A program made the translations under genes and the position numbers. 64,000 nt of DNA from Angelakisella sp. (GTDB lineage Bacteria; Bacillota; Clostridia; Oscillospirales; Ruminococcaceae), in assembly GCA_020024555.1 (NCBI GenBank), contig JAHHTQ010000005.1:1-64000 (forward strand), read 5' to 3'. Shown one piece after another: positions 26,119 to 34,935 of the stretch; the stretch's first letter is position 1, and every line of letters starts with the position of its first letter. The notes under the pieces were generated by a model. It was not told where the DNA came from. It searched no databases and saw nothing but the letters and a program-made list of their open reading frames with translations.

Positions 26119-26963
26119 TTTGTAAAAAAAATATGAGTAAAATTAATGAAGAAAAATTAAAAAAATTAAAACACAAATTAAATGTTCAAAAAAAATTATT
26201 TGCAAAATATTTAGTGGTATTTATTTGTCTTATTACCATACTTGGCGGTATGACCGCATACGCATCAACTGCGGGTGTGACAATAGATTTCGTAACGGAC
26301 GCTGATGCAACAGGAGCAATGGGCGTGTTGGATATAATGATACTGTTCACTGTACTTGCGCTTATGCCGACCATTGTACTGATGATGACAAGCTTTACCA
26401 GAATAGTAATAGTATTGTCATTTTTACGTAGCGCGCTGGGAACACAGCAATCGCCACCAAACCAAATAATTATCGGTTTATCGCTGTTTTTGACATTGTT
26501 TATAATGACACCTGTTTTGCAGGATATAAACACAAATGCATATCAGCCATATAAAAATGCAGAGATAACACAGGAAGTGGCAATAGAACGGGCAGTGGAA
26601 CCACTAAAAGAATTTATGATAAAACAAACTGATAAAAAGTCGCTTAATTTGTTTTTATCAATAGGTAATAGAACAGATGTTAAATTTACCAATGAAAATG
26701 CAATTGAAGTTCTAAAAAAAGAGAGTTTAACAATACTTGTACCGGCATTCATTACAAGTGAGCTTACAAAGGCGTTTTCAATGGCATTTTTGATATTCTT
26801 GCCTTTTTTAATTATAGATATTGTTGTATCCAGTCTGTTAATGTCGATGGGTATGGTTATGCTGCCGCCTGCGATGATTGCTCTGCCGTTCAAATTACTT
26901 ATGTTTGTACTGGTAGACGGTTGGACACTGTTACTGGGTACATTGGCGCAAAGTTTTCGTTAA
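26115..26963 (+). CDS. fliP: Flagellar export gate protein FliP
   Basis: FliP is the core of the export gate, forming a helical complex with FliQ and FliR. It has 282 residues: a Lys-rich N-terminus and signal sequence (about 37-55, ending TAYAST), then four membrane helices. The signature LMPTIVLMMTSFTRIVIVLSFLR is present in two parts, as is LGTQQSPPNQIIIGLSLFLT. The start is GTG 26115, ten nt after AAAGGAG and overlapping the fliO stop (GTGTGA). An internal ATG at 26133 is a possible alternative. Confidence 0.96.
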   Translation: MICKKNMSKINEEKLKKLKHKLNVQKKLFAKYLVVFICLITILGGMTAYASTAGVTIDFVTDADATGAMGVLDIMILFTVLALMPTIVLMMTSFTRIVIVLSFLRSALGTQQSPPNQIIIGLSLFLTLFIMTPVLQDINTNAYQPYKNAEITQEVAIERAVEPLKEFMIKQTDKKSLNLFLSIGNRTDVKFTNENAIEVLKKESLTILVPAFITSELTKAFSMAFLIFLPFLIIDIVVSSLLMSMGMVMLPPAMIALPFKLLMFVLVDGWTLLLGTLAQSFR

Positions 26964-26986
26964 TATAACCAAAAGGAGAGAGAGTA

Positions 26987-27250
26987 TTGACACAGGGGCA
27001 AATATTAACAATATTTACAGATGCTCTTATGGTAGCATTAAAATTAGCAGGACCAATGCTTTTGGTAAGTGTTTTAATCGGTTTGATAGTTGCTGTTTTT
27101 CAGGCAGCTACACAAATTCATGAGCAAACGCTTACTTTTGTGCCAAAACTCATTTGTATAGCATTTTTACTTTTATTTACAGGTTCATGGATGATAACAA
27201 TGTTTTCGGAATTTGTTGATAGAATATTTATGATTATGCGTAATTTATAA
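26987..27250 (+). CDS. fliQ: Flagellar export gate protein FliQ
   Basis: An 87-residue protein with two hydrophobic helices, wrapping around FliP/FliR in the gate. The family core is ALKLAGPMLLVSVLIGLIVAVFQAATQIHEQTL (seen across about 17-50) and then FVPKLI. TTG 26987 follows AAAGGAGAGAGAG; no ATG is present in the first 20 codons before the conserved core. It lies between fliP and fliR, as is normal. Confidence 0.95.
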   Translation: MTQGQILTIFTDALMVALKLAGPMLLVSVLIGLIVAVFQAATQIHEQTLTFVPKLICIAFLLLFTGSWMITMFSEFVDRIFMIMRNL

Positions 27251-27280
27251 AAATACCGTTTGTTAAAAGGAGAATGTAAG

Positions 27281-28042
27281 TTGAGTATACAGTTTGATTC
27301 ATTAACAACTTTTGTTCTTGTCTTTGTAAGAATGGTATCTATGATAGTATTTAATCCTGTAATTACAAGAAGAAATGTACCTACACGTGTGACAATGGGA
27401 CTGTCACTTCTTATAACAATACTGGTTGCAGGAACAGTTCCGCCTGTGGAAAATATTACTCCGTTAGATGTCACATTTTTGTTATTATCCGAAATTATAG
27501 TGGGTTTTATGTGTGGATATGTATTTAGATTATTCTACTATATGCTGTATTTTGCGGGAGATATGCTCGATATGCAGTTTGGTTTGGCTATGTCAAAAGT
27601 TTTTGACCCAAGTAGCAGTATACAGGTTTCATTAAGTGGTAGAGTTTTGGAAATACTGTTCATTTTATACTTTTTTTCAACAGGCAGTCATTTGATACTT
27701 ATAAGAATTTTTGCAACTTCATATAAGATTATTCCAATAGGACTGGGTATAAATATTCTTGAAGCATCTAGTTTTGTGGTACAGGTATTTTTGAGCGCAT
27801 TTTCATTGATAATGAGGCTGATTATACCGTTTATTGTTACTGAATTTATACTTGAAGTATCAATGGGCGTGCTTATGCGATTAATTCCGCAAATACATAT
27901 TTTTGTTATTAACATTCAGCTTAAAGTTTTGTTGGGAATTATATTGCTGTTTTTATTTGCAAGTCCTATTACAAATTTTATGGATAGATATATGGTAATA
28001 CTTCTGGAAACAACACAAAAAATTTTATATTCTTTAAAATAG
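27281..28042 (+). CDS. fliR: Flagellar export gate protein FliR
   Basis: The third component of the FliPQR gate. It has 253 residues with six hydrophobic segments. The FliR signature begins FVRMVSMIVFNPVITRRNVPTR and continues with the GFMCGYVFRLFYYMLYFAGDMLDMQ region. TTG 27281 lies 8 nt after AAAGGAGA. The upstream TTG 27260 precedes that site and is not used. flhB follows after 55 nt. Confidence 0.94.
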   Translation: MSIQFDSLTTFVLVFVRMVSMIVFNPVITRRNVPTRVTMGLSLLITILVAGTVPPVENITPLDVTFLLLSEIIVGFMCGYVFRLFYYMLYFAGDMLDMQFGLAMSKVFDPSSSIQVSLSGRVLEILFILYFFSTGSHLILIRIFATSYKIIPIGLGINILEASSFVVQVFLSAFSLIMRLIIPFIVTEFILEVSMGVLMRLIPQIHIFVINIQLKVLLGIILLFLFASPITNFMDRYMVILLETTQKILYSLK

Positions 28043-28097
28043 ATTGATATAAAAAATATTTACATTACTCTTGTAATCAAAAAGGGGGAAAGATAGT

Positions 28098-29186
28098 TTG
28101 GCAGGAGAGAAAACCGAAAAAGCCACCCCGAAACGAAAGAAGGACGAACGAAAAAAGGGTAATGTATTTCAAAGTAGCGAAATTCTCGCAGTTGCGTCAT
28201 TACTTATAATGTTTAATCTCGTTAAACTATTGATGCCGTTTATTGTAACAACACTTATGGGATATATACAAAAGATGTTTTCTTCCATAACAAAAGAAGG
28301 AACGCTTATTGTAAAATCCGATATGTTTAAAATGGGAATGGACACGCTGATTGTTATCGTACTTGTTTTGGGTCCTATGTTATTTGCGTCAGGACTTATA
28401 GCAATACTTACAACATTCGCGCAAACAAAAATGCTTGTTTCTTTTGAAAGCATAAAGTTTAAGTTCAGTAAATTAAATCCTATAAACGGATTTAAACGTA
28501 TGTTTTCATTACGCGGTTTGGTAGAACTCTTAAAATCAATAATAAAAATAGCGGCGCTCGTCATAATTATATATTATTCCGTAAAAAAGAAAATAGCCCT
28601 ATTACCGAGATTGTTTGATATGGAAATCATACCGTGCGTAATATTTTTGAGTGATTTGGTTTTCAGCATTATAAATACGGTTGGCGCGATATTCGTATTT
28701 CTTGCTATTGGCGATTATATATATCAGTGGTGGGACTATGAAAAAAATCTTCGTATGTCAAAAGATGAGATAAAAGAAGAATATAAACAAATGGAAGGTG
28801 ACCCGCAAGTTAAGGGTAAAATTAAAGAAAAACAACGACAAATGGCTCAAAGTCGTATGATGCAGGCAGTACCGACTGCCGATGTTATTATACGTAACCC
28901 AACACACTTTGCTGTTGCGCTTAAATATGACGGTGAAAATTCGCAAGCGCCAAAGGTAGTGGCAAAAGGTCAAGACGAAATAGCTCTTAAAATTGTTGAG
29001 GTAGCCCAAGCGAATGGAGTCACTGTTATGGAAAATGTTGCGCTGGCGCGTGGACTATATGCCGCTGTGGATATTGATATGGAAATTCCAGAGCAATTTT
29101 ATCAGCCTGTGGCAGAAGTACTTGCATTTGTATATAATTTAAAAAACAAAAAGAATGTTATCGGTGACGAGATAATTAAAAGATAA
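28098..29186 (+). CDS. flhB: Flagellar export switch protein FlhB
   Basis: FlhB controls export specificity by self-cleavage. The 362 residues start AGEKTEKATPKRKKDERKKGNV, the family signature, here read from TTG 28098 after AAAGGGGG. Four membrane helices follow, then the cytoplasmic autoprotease domain. The cleavage site N267-P-T-H270 sits in IRNPTHFAVAL, so the N-P bond break should occur. The tail ends soon after ENVALARGLY. A weak hairpin separates it from flhA. Confidence 0.96.
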   Translation: MAGEKTEKATPKRKKDERKKGNVFQSSEILAVASLLIMFNLVKLLMPFIVTTLMGYIQKMFSSITKEGTLIVKSDMFKMGMDTLIVIVLVLGPMLFASGLIAILTTFAQTKMLVSFESIKFKFSKLNPINGFKRMFSLRGLVELLKSIIKIAALVIIIYYSVKKKIALLPRLFDMEIIPCVIFLSDLVFSIINTVGAIFVFLAIGDYIYQWWDYEKNLRMSKDEIKEEYKQMEGDPQVKGKIKEKQRQMAQSRMMQAVPTADVIIRNPTHFAVALKYDGENSQAPKVVAKGQDEIALKIVEVAQANGVTVMENVALARGLYAAVDIDMEIPEQFYQPVAEVLAFVYNLKNKKNVIGDEIIKR

Positions 29187-29200
29187 TTAATTTGAAAAAT

Positions 29201-29218
29201 ACAGTTTTAACTGTTTTT
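29201..29218 (+). terminator. Short hairpin plus U-run between flhB and flhA
   Basis: ACAGT (29201-29205) and ACTGT (29210-29214) form a 5-bp stem with a 4-nt loop, followed by TTTT. It is small and may only lower read-through; no other promoter of good quality was found before flhA. Confidence 0.35.
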
Positions 29219-29281
29219 ATATATAATACTTAATATAAATATAATTTACTGGCGAATATATATAAAGGATTGATTAATACT

Positions 29282-31345
29282 TTGAGAAATAAAAAATTTG
29301 GATTTATGGGCAACTTTGTTGCAATATTTGTAGTGCTGATAGTTCTGTTGATTATTTTCCCTTTACCGACAGCGCTACTGGATATGATGTTTATAGTTAA
29401 CTTAACAGTTTCTTTTGTAATATTGCTGACAACTATGTACATAAAAGAACCGTTGGAGTTTTCTATTTTTCCGTCATTACTACTTATTACAACACTTTTC
29501 AGATTGGGTCTAAACGTATCTTCAACAAGAAAAATTTTGACTAATCAGGGTGATGCCGGTAAGGTTATTGAAACTTTCGGTAAATTTGTTATTCAGGGAA
29601 ACGTTGTCGTAGGTCTTATTATATTCTTAATCATAGTTATAGTTCAGTTCGTGGTTATTACAAAAGGTTCGGAACGTGTAGCGGAAGTATCGGCACGTTT
29701 TACACTTGATGCTATGCCCGGTAAACAAATGGCTATTGATGCGGATTTGAGTTCCGGACTTATTGATGAGGAGACAGCAAGATACCGTAGATTGAAAATA
29801 CAACGTGAAGCCGATTTCTTTGGTTCAATGGACGGTGCTTCAAAGTTTGTTAAGGGCGACTCGATTATTTCTATAATAGTAACATTCATAAATCTTATTG
29901 GTGGTATAATAATGGGATTTATGCAAAATGTTGGTTCATTTAGTGAAATAATGAATATATACAGTAATGCGACAGTCGGTGACGGACTTATGTCGCAGAT
30001 ACCTGCGCTTTTGATTTCAACAGCAACAGGTATGATAGTAACCCGCTCGGCATCGGAAAACAATCTTAACCAAGATATGTCGAAACAATTTTTATCACAG
30101 CCGGTTGTTCTTATTATTGCCGGCAGCGTAATGTTTGGACTTATGTTTATAGGTTTTCCTCCGGTACAAATTATAATTGTCTCCGTTGGACTTATTGCGC
30201 TGGGTATAATGTTACTTCAAAAACAGAAAAAGATTTCCAAGGCAGTAGAGGAAGAAATGCCGTCTGTAACAGAAGAAATTACAAGCGAAGCTTCTTTCTA
30301 CAAAAATATAGAAAACGTATATGGCTTATTATATGTAGAGCCGATAGAAATGGAGTTTGGTTACAGTCTTATTCCACTGGTTGATGAGGCAAGTGGCGGT
30401 AGCTTTCTTGATAGGGTAGTAATGTTCCGTAAGCAGTTTGCAAACGATATGGGTATGGTTATCCCTTCAATTAAGCTTACAGACAGCGGTGAATTAAACC
30501 CAAACCAGTATTCCATTAAGCTTAAAGGTGAGCAAATAGCCATTGGTGATGTGCTTATTGACCACTACCTTGCGCTTGCTCCTTCCGATACGGCAGAGCC
30601 CATTGAAGGTATTGATACCATAGAACCGGCATTCGGTATACCTGCAAAATGGATAAGTGAAGATAAAAAATCAAAGGCAGAACTTGCGGATTATACGCTT
30701 ATTGATCCGACATCAGTTATTATTACGCACCTTGCGGAAGTTTTGAAACACCACGCGCACGAACTTTTGACACGTCAAGAAGTCGGAAATATACTTACAA
30801 ATGTTAAAAAACAAAATGCGCCGCTTGTTGAAGATATCATACCAAATGTAATTTCAATAGGTGATTTGCAAAAAATTCTTTGTAATTTATTGCGTGAAGG
30901 CGTACCTATAAAAGATATGGAGACAATACTTGAAGTTTTGGGTGACCATGGCGCAAATACAAAGGATACGGATATTTTGTCAGAATATGTAAGACAGGCA
31001 TTAAAACGTTCTATATCGCATAAATTCAGCTCTGCCAATCAGTTAAAGGTATTGAGTATTGATGCTGAAATAGAAAATATAATAATGTCGTCTGTAAAGA
31101 AAATGGATACAGGTTCTTATTTGGCGCTAGACCCCAATACCATTCAGGCAATAGTATCTGCTATGGGTGAGGAAATCAATAAGATAAAAGATTTGGTGCC
31201 TGAGGTTATTATATTAACTTCCCCTATTGTACGTGTGTATGTAAAAAAATTGGTAGACCAGTTCTATCAAAATATTGTAGTATTATCGTTTAGTGAAATT
31301 GATAATAACATACAGATACAGGCATTGGGGAATATATCAATATAA
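29282..31345 (+). CDS. flhA: Flagellar export apparatus protein FlhA
   Basis: FlhA is the largest export gate protein; its cytoplasmic ring receives chaperone-substrate complexes. It has about 687 residues: eight N-terminal membrane helices (to about 320) and a four-subdomain cytoplasmic part. SARFTLDAMPGKQMAIDADL is the FlhA/FHIPEP signature; FRLGLNVSSTR is also conserved. The start is uncertain. AAAGGA (29264-29269) abuts TTG 29270 directly, so TTG 29282 twelve nt later is preferred. ATT or TTG 29270 cannot be excluded. flhF and flhG, often next, are missing. Confidence 0.95.
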   Translation: MRNKKFGFMGNFVAIFVVLIVLLIIFPLPTALLDMMFIVNLTVSFVILLTTMYIKEPLEFSIFPSLLLITTLFRLGLNVSSTRKILTNQGDAGKVIETFGKFVIQGNVVVGLIIFLIIVIVQFVVITKGSERVAEVSARFTLDAMPGKQMAIDADLSSGLIDEETARYRRLKIQREADFFGSMDGASKFVKGDSIISIIVTFINLIGGIIMGFMQNVGSFSEIMNIYSNATVGDGLMSQIPALLISTATGMIVTRSASENNLNQDMSKQFLSQPVVLIIAGSVMFGLMFIGFPPVQIIIVSVGLIALGIMLLQKQKKISKAVEEEMPSVTEEITSEASFYKNIENVYGLLYVEPIEMEFGYSLIPLVDEASGGSFLDRVVMFRKQFANDMGMVIPSIKLTDSGELNPNQYSIKLKGEQIAIGDVLIDHYLALAPSDTAEPIEGIDTIEPAFGIPAKWISEDKKSKAELADYTLIDPTSVIITHLAEVLKHHAHELLTRQEVGNILTNVKKQNAPLVEDIIPNVISIGDLQKILCNLLREGVPIKDMETILEVLGDHGANTKDTDILSEYVRQALKRSISHKFSSANQLKVLSIDAEIENIIMSSVKKMDTGSYLALDPNTIQAIVSAMGEEINKIKDLVPEVIILTSPIVRVYVKKLVDQFYQNIVVLSFSEIDNNIQIQALGNISI

Positions 31346-31377
31346 ATATCTTATATTAAATAAAGGGGGGACTTGAC

Positions 31378-32151
31378 TTGGGAGAAAAGATTAATGATAT
31401 GCAGAGCAATGGTATAAAAATGTTGTTGAAATACAAAGAAAATCCAAGCCAAGCCCTAAGAAATGATATTGTAATGGAATATTTATATATTCCGAAAGTA
31501 GTCGCCTCGCAGATGAGGGGATATACAGCGGCGTTTGCGCAAGTTGAGGATATGGTAAATCAAGGAGTGATAACTCTTATTGAATGTATAGATAAATATG
31601 AGTTTGATAAGGGATTGAGCTTTGAGACGTATGCCTATGCCAAAATAAAATGCGCAAATATAGATTATTTACGAAAACAGGACTGGTTGCCAAGACGTGT
31701 GAGAAAAACAGCAAAAGATATTTCAAAGGCATACGACGAACTCGCAAATAAATTTATGCGAGAACCAACAATAGAAGAAATAGCTGAAAAGCTTGGTGTA
31801 CAGCCTGATATAATAAAAAAACACAACAGTGAGATTGCAAATTCCGTAATGTTATCTTTTGAAATGATATTACAAGGAGTATCGACAGATAACGATATGT
31901 CAGATATACCTCTGTGTTCAAGCTCTCCCGAAGAGGCTATTTTTGCGGAAGAATTGCGAGAGCAATTAAAAAAAGCGATTGATAGTATAAATAGCAGAGA
32001 AAGAACGGTAATTTCATTATATTACTATGAACATTTGCGTTTATCCGAAATTGCTGATATAATAGGGGTAAGTCAGTCGAGAGTATGCCAGATACATAAA
32101 AATGCCATACAAAAGATGAGAAATGTGTTAGAAAACTATATGAAAGGATGA
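31378..32151 (+). CDS. sigD: Motility RNA polymerase sigma factor (FliA/SigD, sigma-28)
   Basis: A sigma-70 family group 3 factor expected to direct late flagellar and chemotaxis genes. The 257 residues include region 2 (YIPKVVASQM, then FDKGLSFETYAYAKIKCANIDYLR in two blocks) and region 3 (EPTIEEIAEKLGV). Region 4 has a helix-turn-helix (HLRLSEIADIIGVSQSRVCQIHK). TTG 31378 follows AAAGGGGGG by 7 nt. No anti-sigma FlgM lies in the window. Sporulation sigma factors are related, but position after flhA and region 2 favour the motility factor. Confidence 0.93.
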   Translation: MGEKINDMQSNGIKMLLKYKENPSQALRNDIVMEYLYIPKVVASQMRGYTAAFAQVEDMVNQGVITLIECIDKYEFDKGLSFETYAYAKIKCANIDYLRKQDWLPRRVRKTAKDISKAYDELANKFMREPTIEEIAEKLGVQPDIIKKHNSEIANSVMLSFEMILQGVSTDNDMSDIPLCSSSPEEAIFAEELREQLKKAIDSINSRERTVISLYYYEHLRLSEIADIIGVSQSRVCQIHKNAIQKMRNVLENYMKG

Positions 32152-32158
32152 AAAAACT

Positions 32159-32917
32159 ATGCTTACAGGATTTTATACTGCCACGTCAGGAATGCTTACA
32201 CAGCAAAGAACATTAAATGTACATGCAAATAACTTAAATAACTTAAATACACCGGGATTTAAAAGTGAGAAAGTTGTTACTACCACTTTTCAACAAGAGT
32301 TTTTAAATCGCTTGGAAGGCGGAGTGTATACGCCTGTTGGACATGGTGCTCCTCTTGTAACAGTTGAGGATATTCGCACAAAGTTCGATTCAAGTATGCT
32401 TGAAAGAACAGACAGAGCGCTTGATTTTGCAATAGAGGGCGAAGGATTTTTTACAGTACGCAGCGGTGAAAGGGATATGCTTACGAGAAACGGTAACTTT
32501 GCTATTGATGAGGAAGGCTACCTTATTTTGCGTGGTATAGGCAGAGTACAGGGATACAAAGGAGATATACACGTTAGAACCTCAAAGTTTACAATCACAC
32601 CGGATGGTGAAATTTTAGATGAAAAAGAAAGAGTTATTGACAGCTTTTTAATATCTATTCCCGCAGAGGATACAAAACTGGAAAAATATCCAAATGGATT
32701 ATTTGCAGCTGATGAGACAGGACTGCCCGATGACGGCTTGGAATTTATTGATATGCCGAGAATATTACAAGGTGTAACAGAACGTTCAAATGTCGATATA
32801 AACAGAGAAATGACAGCAATGATTGAAACACAAAGAAATTTTCAAAGTTGTAACAATGCGCTTAAAATTATAGATACAATGAATCAAAAAACAGTAACAA
32901 ATTTAGCGTCTCTTTAA
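32159..32917 (+). CDS. Flagellar basal-body rod protein, FlgF/FlgG family (first paralogue)
   Basis: A 252-residue rod-type protein. The N-terminal motif is HANNLNNLNTPGFKSEKVV; the middle has DFAIEGEGFFTV; the C-terminal helix is NREMTAMIETQRNFQSCNNALK. By comparison with Bacillus FlhO/FlhP and clostridial flgF-flgG pairs, this copy is likely the FlgF-like proximal member, but assignment between the two is inferred from order alone. GGATG lies before the ATG. It follows sigD by 7 nt. Confidence 0.88.
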   Translation: MLTGFYTATSGMLTQQRTLNVHANNLNNLNTPGFKSEKVVTTTFQQEFLNRLEGGVYTPVGHGAPLVTVEDIRTKFDSSMLERTDRALDFAIEGEGFFTVRSGERDMLTRNGNFAIDEEGYLILRGIGRVQGYKGDIHVRTSKFTITPDGEILDEKERVIDSFLISIPAEDTKLEKYPNGLFAADETGLPDDGLEFIDMPRILQGVTERSNVDINREMTAMIETQRNFQSCNNALKIIDTMNQKTVTNLASL

Positions 32918-32920
32918 TTT

Positions 32921-32952
32921 TAATTTATCGTTTTTAATCTTAATTTATCGTT
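32921..32952 (+). repeat. 12-bp tandem direct repeat in the flgF-flgG spacer
   Basis: TAATTTATCGTT occurs at 32921-32932 and 32941-32952, a 20-bp period. The second copy runs into the GGAGG ribosome site of the next gene. It could be a local duplication with no function. Confidence 0.6.
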
Positions 32953-32967
32953 GGAGGAAAATATAAA

Positions 32968-33702
32968 ATGAATATAGCTTTTTATACAGGCGTAAGCGGT
33001 TTGATGGCGTTTCAAGAACATATGGATATAACAGCACATAATATATCTAACTCTAATACTCCGGGTTATAAATCCGGTCGTTCTTCTTTTACTGATTTAA
33101 TATATACAGAAATGGATTTGCGTGCAGGTGAGACAAAGAAAAACGGTCATGGAGCAAAAGTAGGCGCGGTAGATGTAAATTTTACACAAGCAGGTATTAA
33201 TATGACAGGCAGACAACTTGATTTTGCCATTGTTGGAGACGGCTTTTTTGCGCTTGAAAATGAAGATGGCATAAAATATACACGTAATGGTGCTTTCGGT
33301 ATATCGGTTGAAGGGAAAAACGGATTTTTAACATCTCTTTCAGACGGTTCATACGTGCTGGATAACAGAGGCAAAAGAATAAAATTAAGACGAGATGAAG
33401 ATACTGGAACTTTTAATATAAATAATGTGCACGAAAGAATAGGTGTGTTTACTTTTGATAATCCTTACGGTTTGGCAAGAGCGGAAGCGTCAAGTTTTAC
33501 AGAAACAGAAACTTCCGGAATAGCAAAGGATATAACAGGCTCATCACTATATGAAATGCGTGGTGGCTCGTTGGAATTTTCAGGCACAAGCCTTACTGAT
33601 GAAATGATAAATATTATACAATCGCAAAGAGCTTATCAAATGAGCTCAAAGGTTGTACGTTCCGCTGATGAAATGGAAGAACTTATCAATAATTTAAGAT
33701 AA
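32968..33702 (+). CDS. flgG: Flagellar basal-body rod protein, FlgF/FlgG family (second paralogue)
   Basis: A 244-residue paralogue of the preceding gene. The N-terminal block is DITAHNISNSNTPGYKSGR, then LDFAIVGDGFFAL, and the C-terminal helix TDEMINIIQSQRAYQMSSKVV. It is closer to the distal-rod/hook pattern (SQRAYQ) than its neighbour, hence FlgG is preferred. TGGAGGAAAA precedes the ATG. With flgB, flgC and fliE at the other end of the cluster it completes the rod. Confidence 0.88.
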   Translation: MNIAFYTGVSGLMAFQEHMDITAHNISNSNTPGYKSGRSSFTDLIYTEMDLRAGETKKNGHGAKVGAVDVNFTQAGINMTGRQLDFAIVGDGFFALENEDGIKYTRNGAFGISVEGKNGFLTSLSDGSYVLDNRGKRIKLRRDEDTGTFNINNVHERIGVFTFDNPYGLARAEASSFTETETSGIAKDITGSSLYEMRGGSLEFSGTSLTDEMINIIQSQRAYQMSSKVVRSADEMEELINNLR

Positions 33703-33747
33703 ATAAGATAAAAACTAAAAATGTAAAGTGGTATATAGGGTGGTAAT

Positions 33748-34380
33748 ATGAGTATAGATAAAATTGATAATTTAAATGAAATGCATATTGATGTATTGAG
33801 AGAATTGGGAAATATCGGCTCAGGAAATGCTGCAACATCAATTTCTGCTATGCTTTCAAAACCGGTTAATATTTCTGTTCCTATAATAAGTATAGTAGAT
33901 TATAATCAAGCGACAGAGATGTTGGGAGGGCCGGAAAATACTCTTGTAGGATTACTGCTCATGCTGGAAGGTGATGTTAGAGGTATTATGATGTTCTTGC
34001 TTGAAAAAGATTTTGCGCATCTGATACTTAACAGTTTATTGGGTCAAAATTTAAAAAGTTTTGAAGAAGTTGATGAGATGGGTCTGTCTGCATTAAAAGA
34101 GATAGGTAACATAATGGCGGCATCATACGTAAATGCTATATCATCAATGACAGGTATGTCAATAGATATATCTGTTCCTGAAATTTCGATTGATATGGTT
34201 GGCGCAATGCTTACAGTTCCACTTATACATTTTTCGTCAGTCAGTGACAAATTAATATTTATACAAGACAAGTTTTGTGGAGGAACAGACAGTGCAGAAG
34301 ATGCGCAGAGTCATATACTACTTTTGCCGGAGGTTGATTCTCTAAATAATATGATGGAGAAGCTGGGGTTGAGTATATGA
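33748..34380 (+). CDS. cheC: CheY-P phosphatase CheC
   Basis: CheC dephosphorylates CheY-P and binds CheD. The 210 residues hold two active-site helices: ELGNIGSGNAATSISAML (about 15-32) and EIGNIMAASYVNAISSM (about 115-131). Each keeps the Glu and Asn that enter the CheY active site. No FliN domain is attached, which separates it from FliY at 23777. Its stop overlaps the cheD start (ATGA), matching the known CheC-CheD feedback pair. Confidence 0.95.
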   Translation: MSIDKIDNLNEMHIDVLRELGNIGSGNAATSISAMLSKPVNISVPIISIVDYNQATEMLGGPENTLVGLLLMLEGDVRGIMMFLLEKDFAHLILNSLLGQNLKSFEEVDEMGLSALKEIGNIMAASYVNAISSMTGMSIDISVPEISIDMVGAMLTVPLIHFSSVSDKLIFIQDKFCGGTDSAEDAQSHILLLPEVDSLNNMMEKLGLSI

Positions 34381-34865
34381 ATGAAAAATTAGTGACAGTA
34401 GGAATAGCGGATTGCAATGTTGTAAAAGGCACAGGAAAACTGGTAACATACGCGTTAGGTTCATGTGTCGGTATATGTTTATATGATGCTAATTCTCGTG
34501 TTGCCGGTTTAGCACATATAATGCTTCCCGATAGTAAAGCTTTATCACAAAATACACAAACAAAAAAGTTTGCGGATACATGTATAGTAGAACTTGTTAA
34601 GATGATGGAGCAACTTGGAGCAAAAAAAATTTTTATTAAGGCAAAGATTGCGGGAGGAGCGCAAATGTTTGCCGTTAAATCCAATTCTGAAATTGCAAAT
34701 ATTGGCGCAAGAAATGTAGAGGCGGTTAAGAAAACATTAGCCTCTCTGTCAATACCTATTATAGCAGAAGATACAGGATTAAATTATGGAAGAACACAGT
34801 ACTTTGATGTCGAAACAGGACAAATGATTATCAAATCAGGATTAAACGGAACAAAGGTCTTTTAA
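34377..34865 (+). CDS. cheD: Chemoreceptor glutamine deamidase CheD
   Basis: CheD deamidates receptor glutamines and is held by CheC until CheY-P rises. It has 162 residues. The catalytic Cys is in YALGSCVGICLYD and His in AGLAHIMLPDS; a later GGAQMF and NIGARN are also family features. It is translationally coupled to cheC by a 4-nt overlap. With CheB at 3772 the strain has both deamidating enzymes. Confidence 0.95.
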   Translation: MNEKLVTVGIADCNVVKGTGKLVTYALGSCVGICLYDANSRVAGLAHIMLPDSKALSQNTQTKKFADTCIVELVKMMEQLGAKKIFIKAKIAGGAQMFAVKSNSEIANIGARNVEAVKKTLASLSIPIIAEDTGLNYGRTQYFDVETGQMIIKSGLNGTKVF

Positions 34866-34935
34866 TTAAATAATAGTATAAATTTTGGGTAACTTTATAT
34901 TTTGATCTTTGTAAAAACAGATGGAGAGAAGAATT

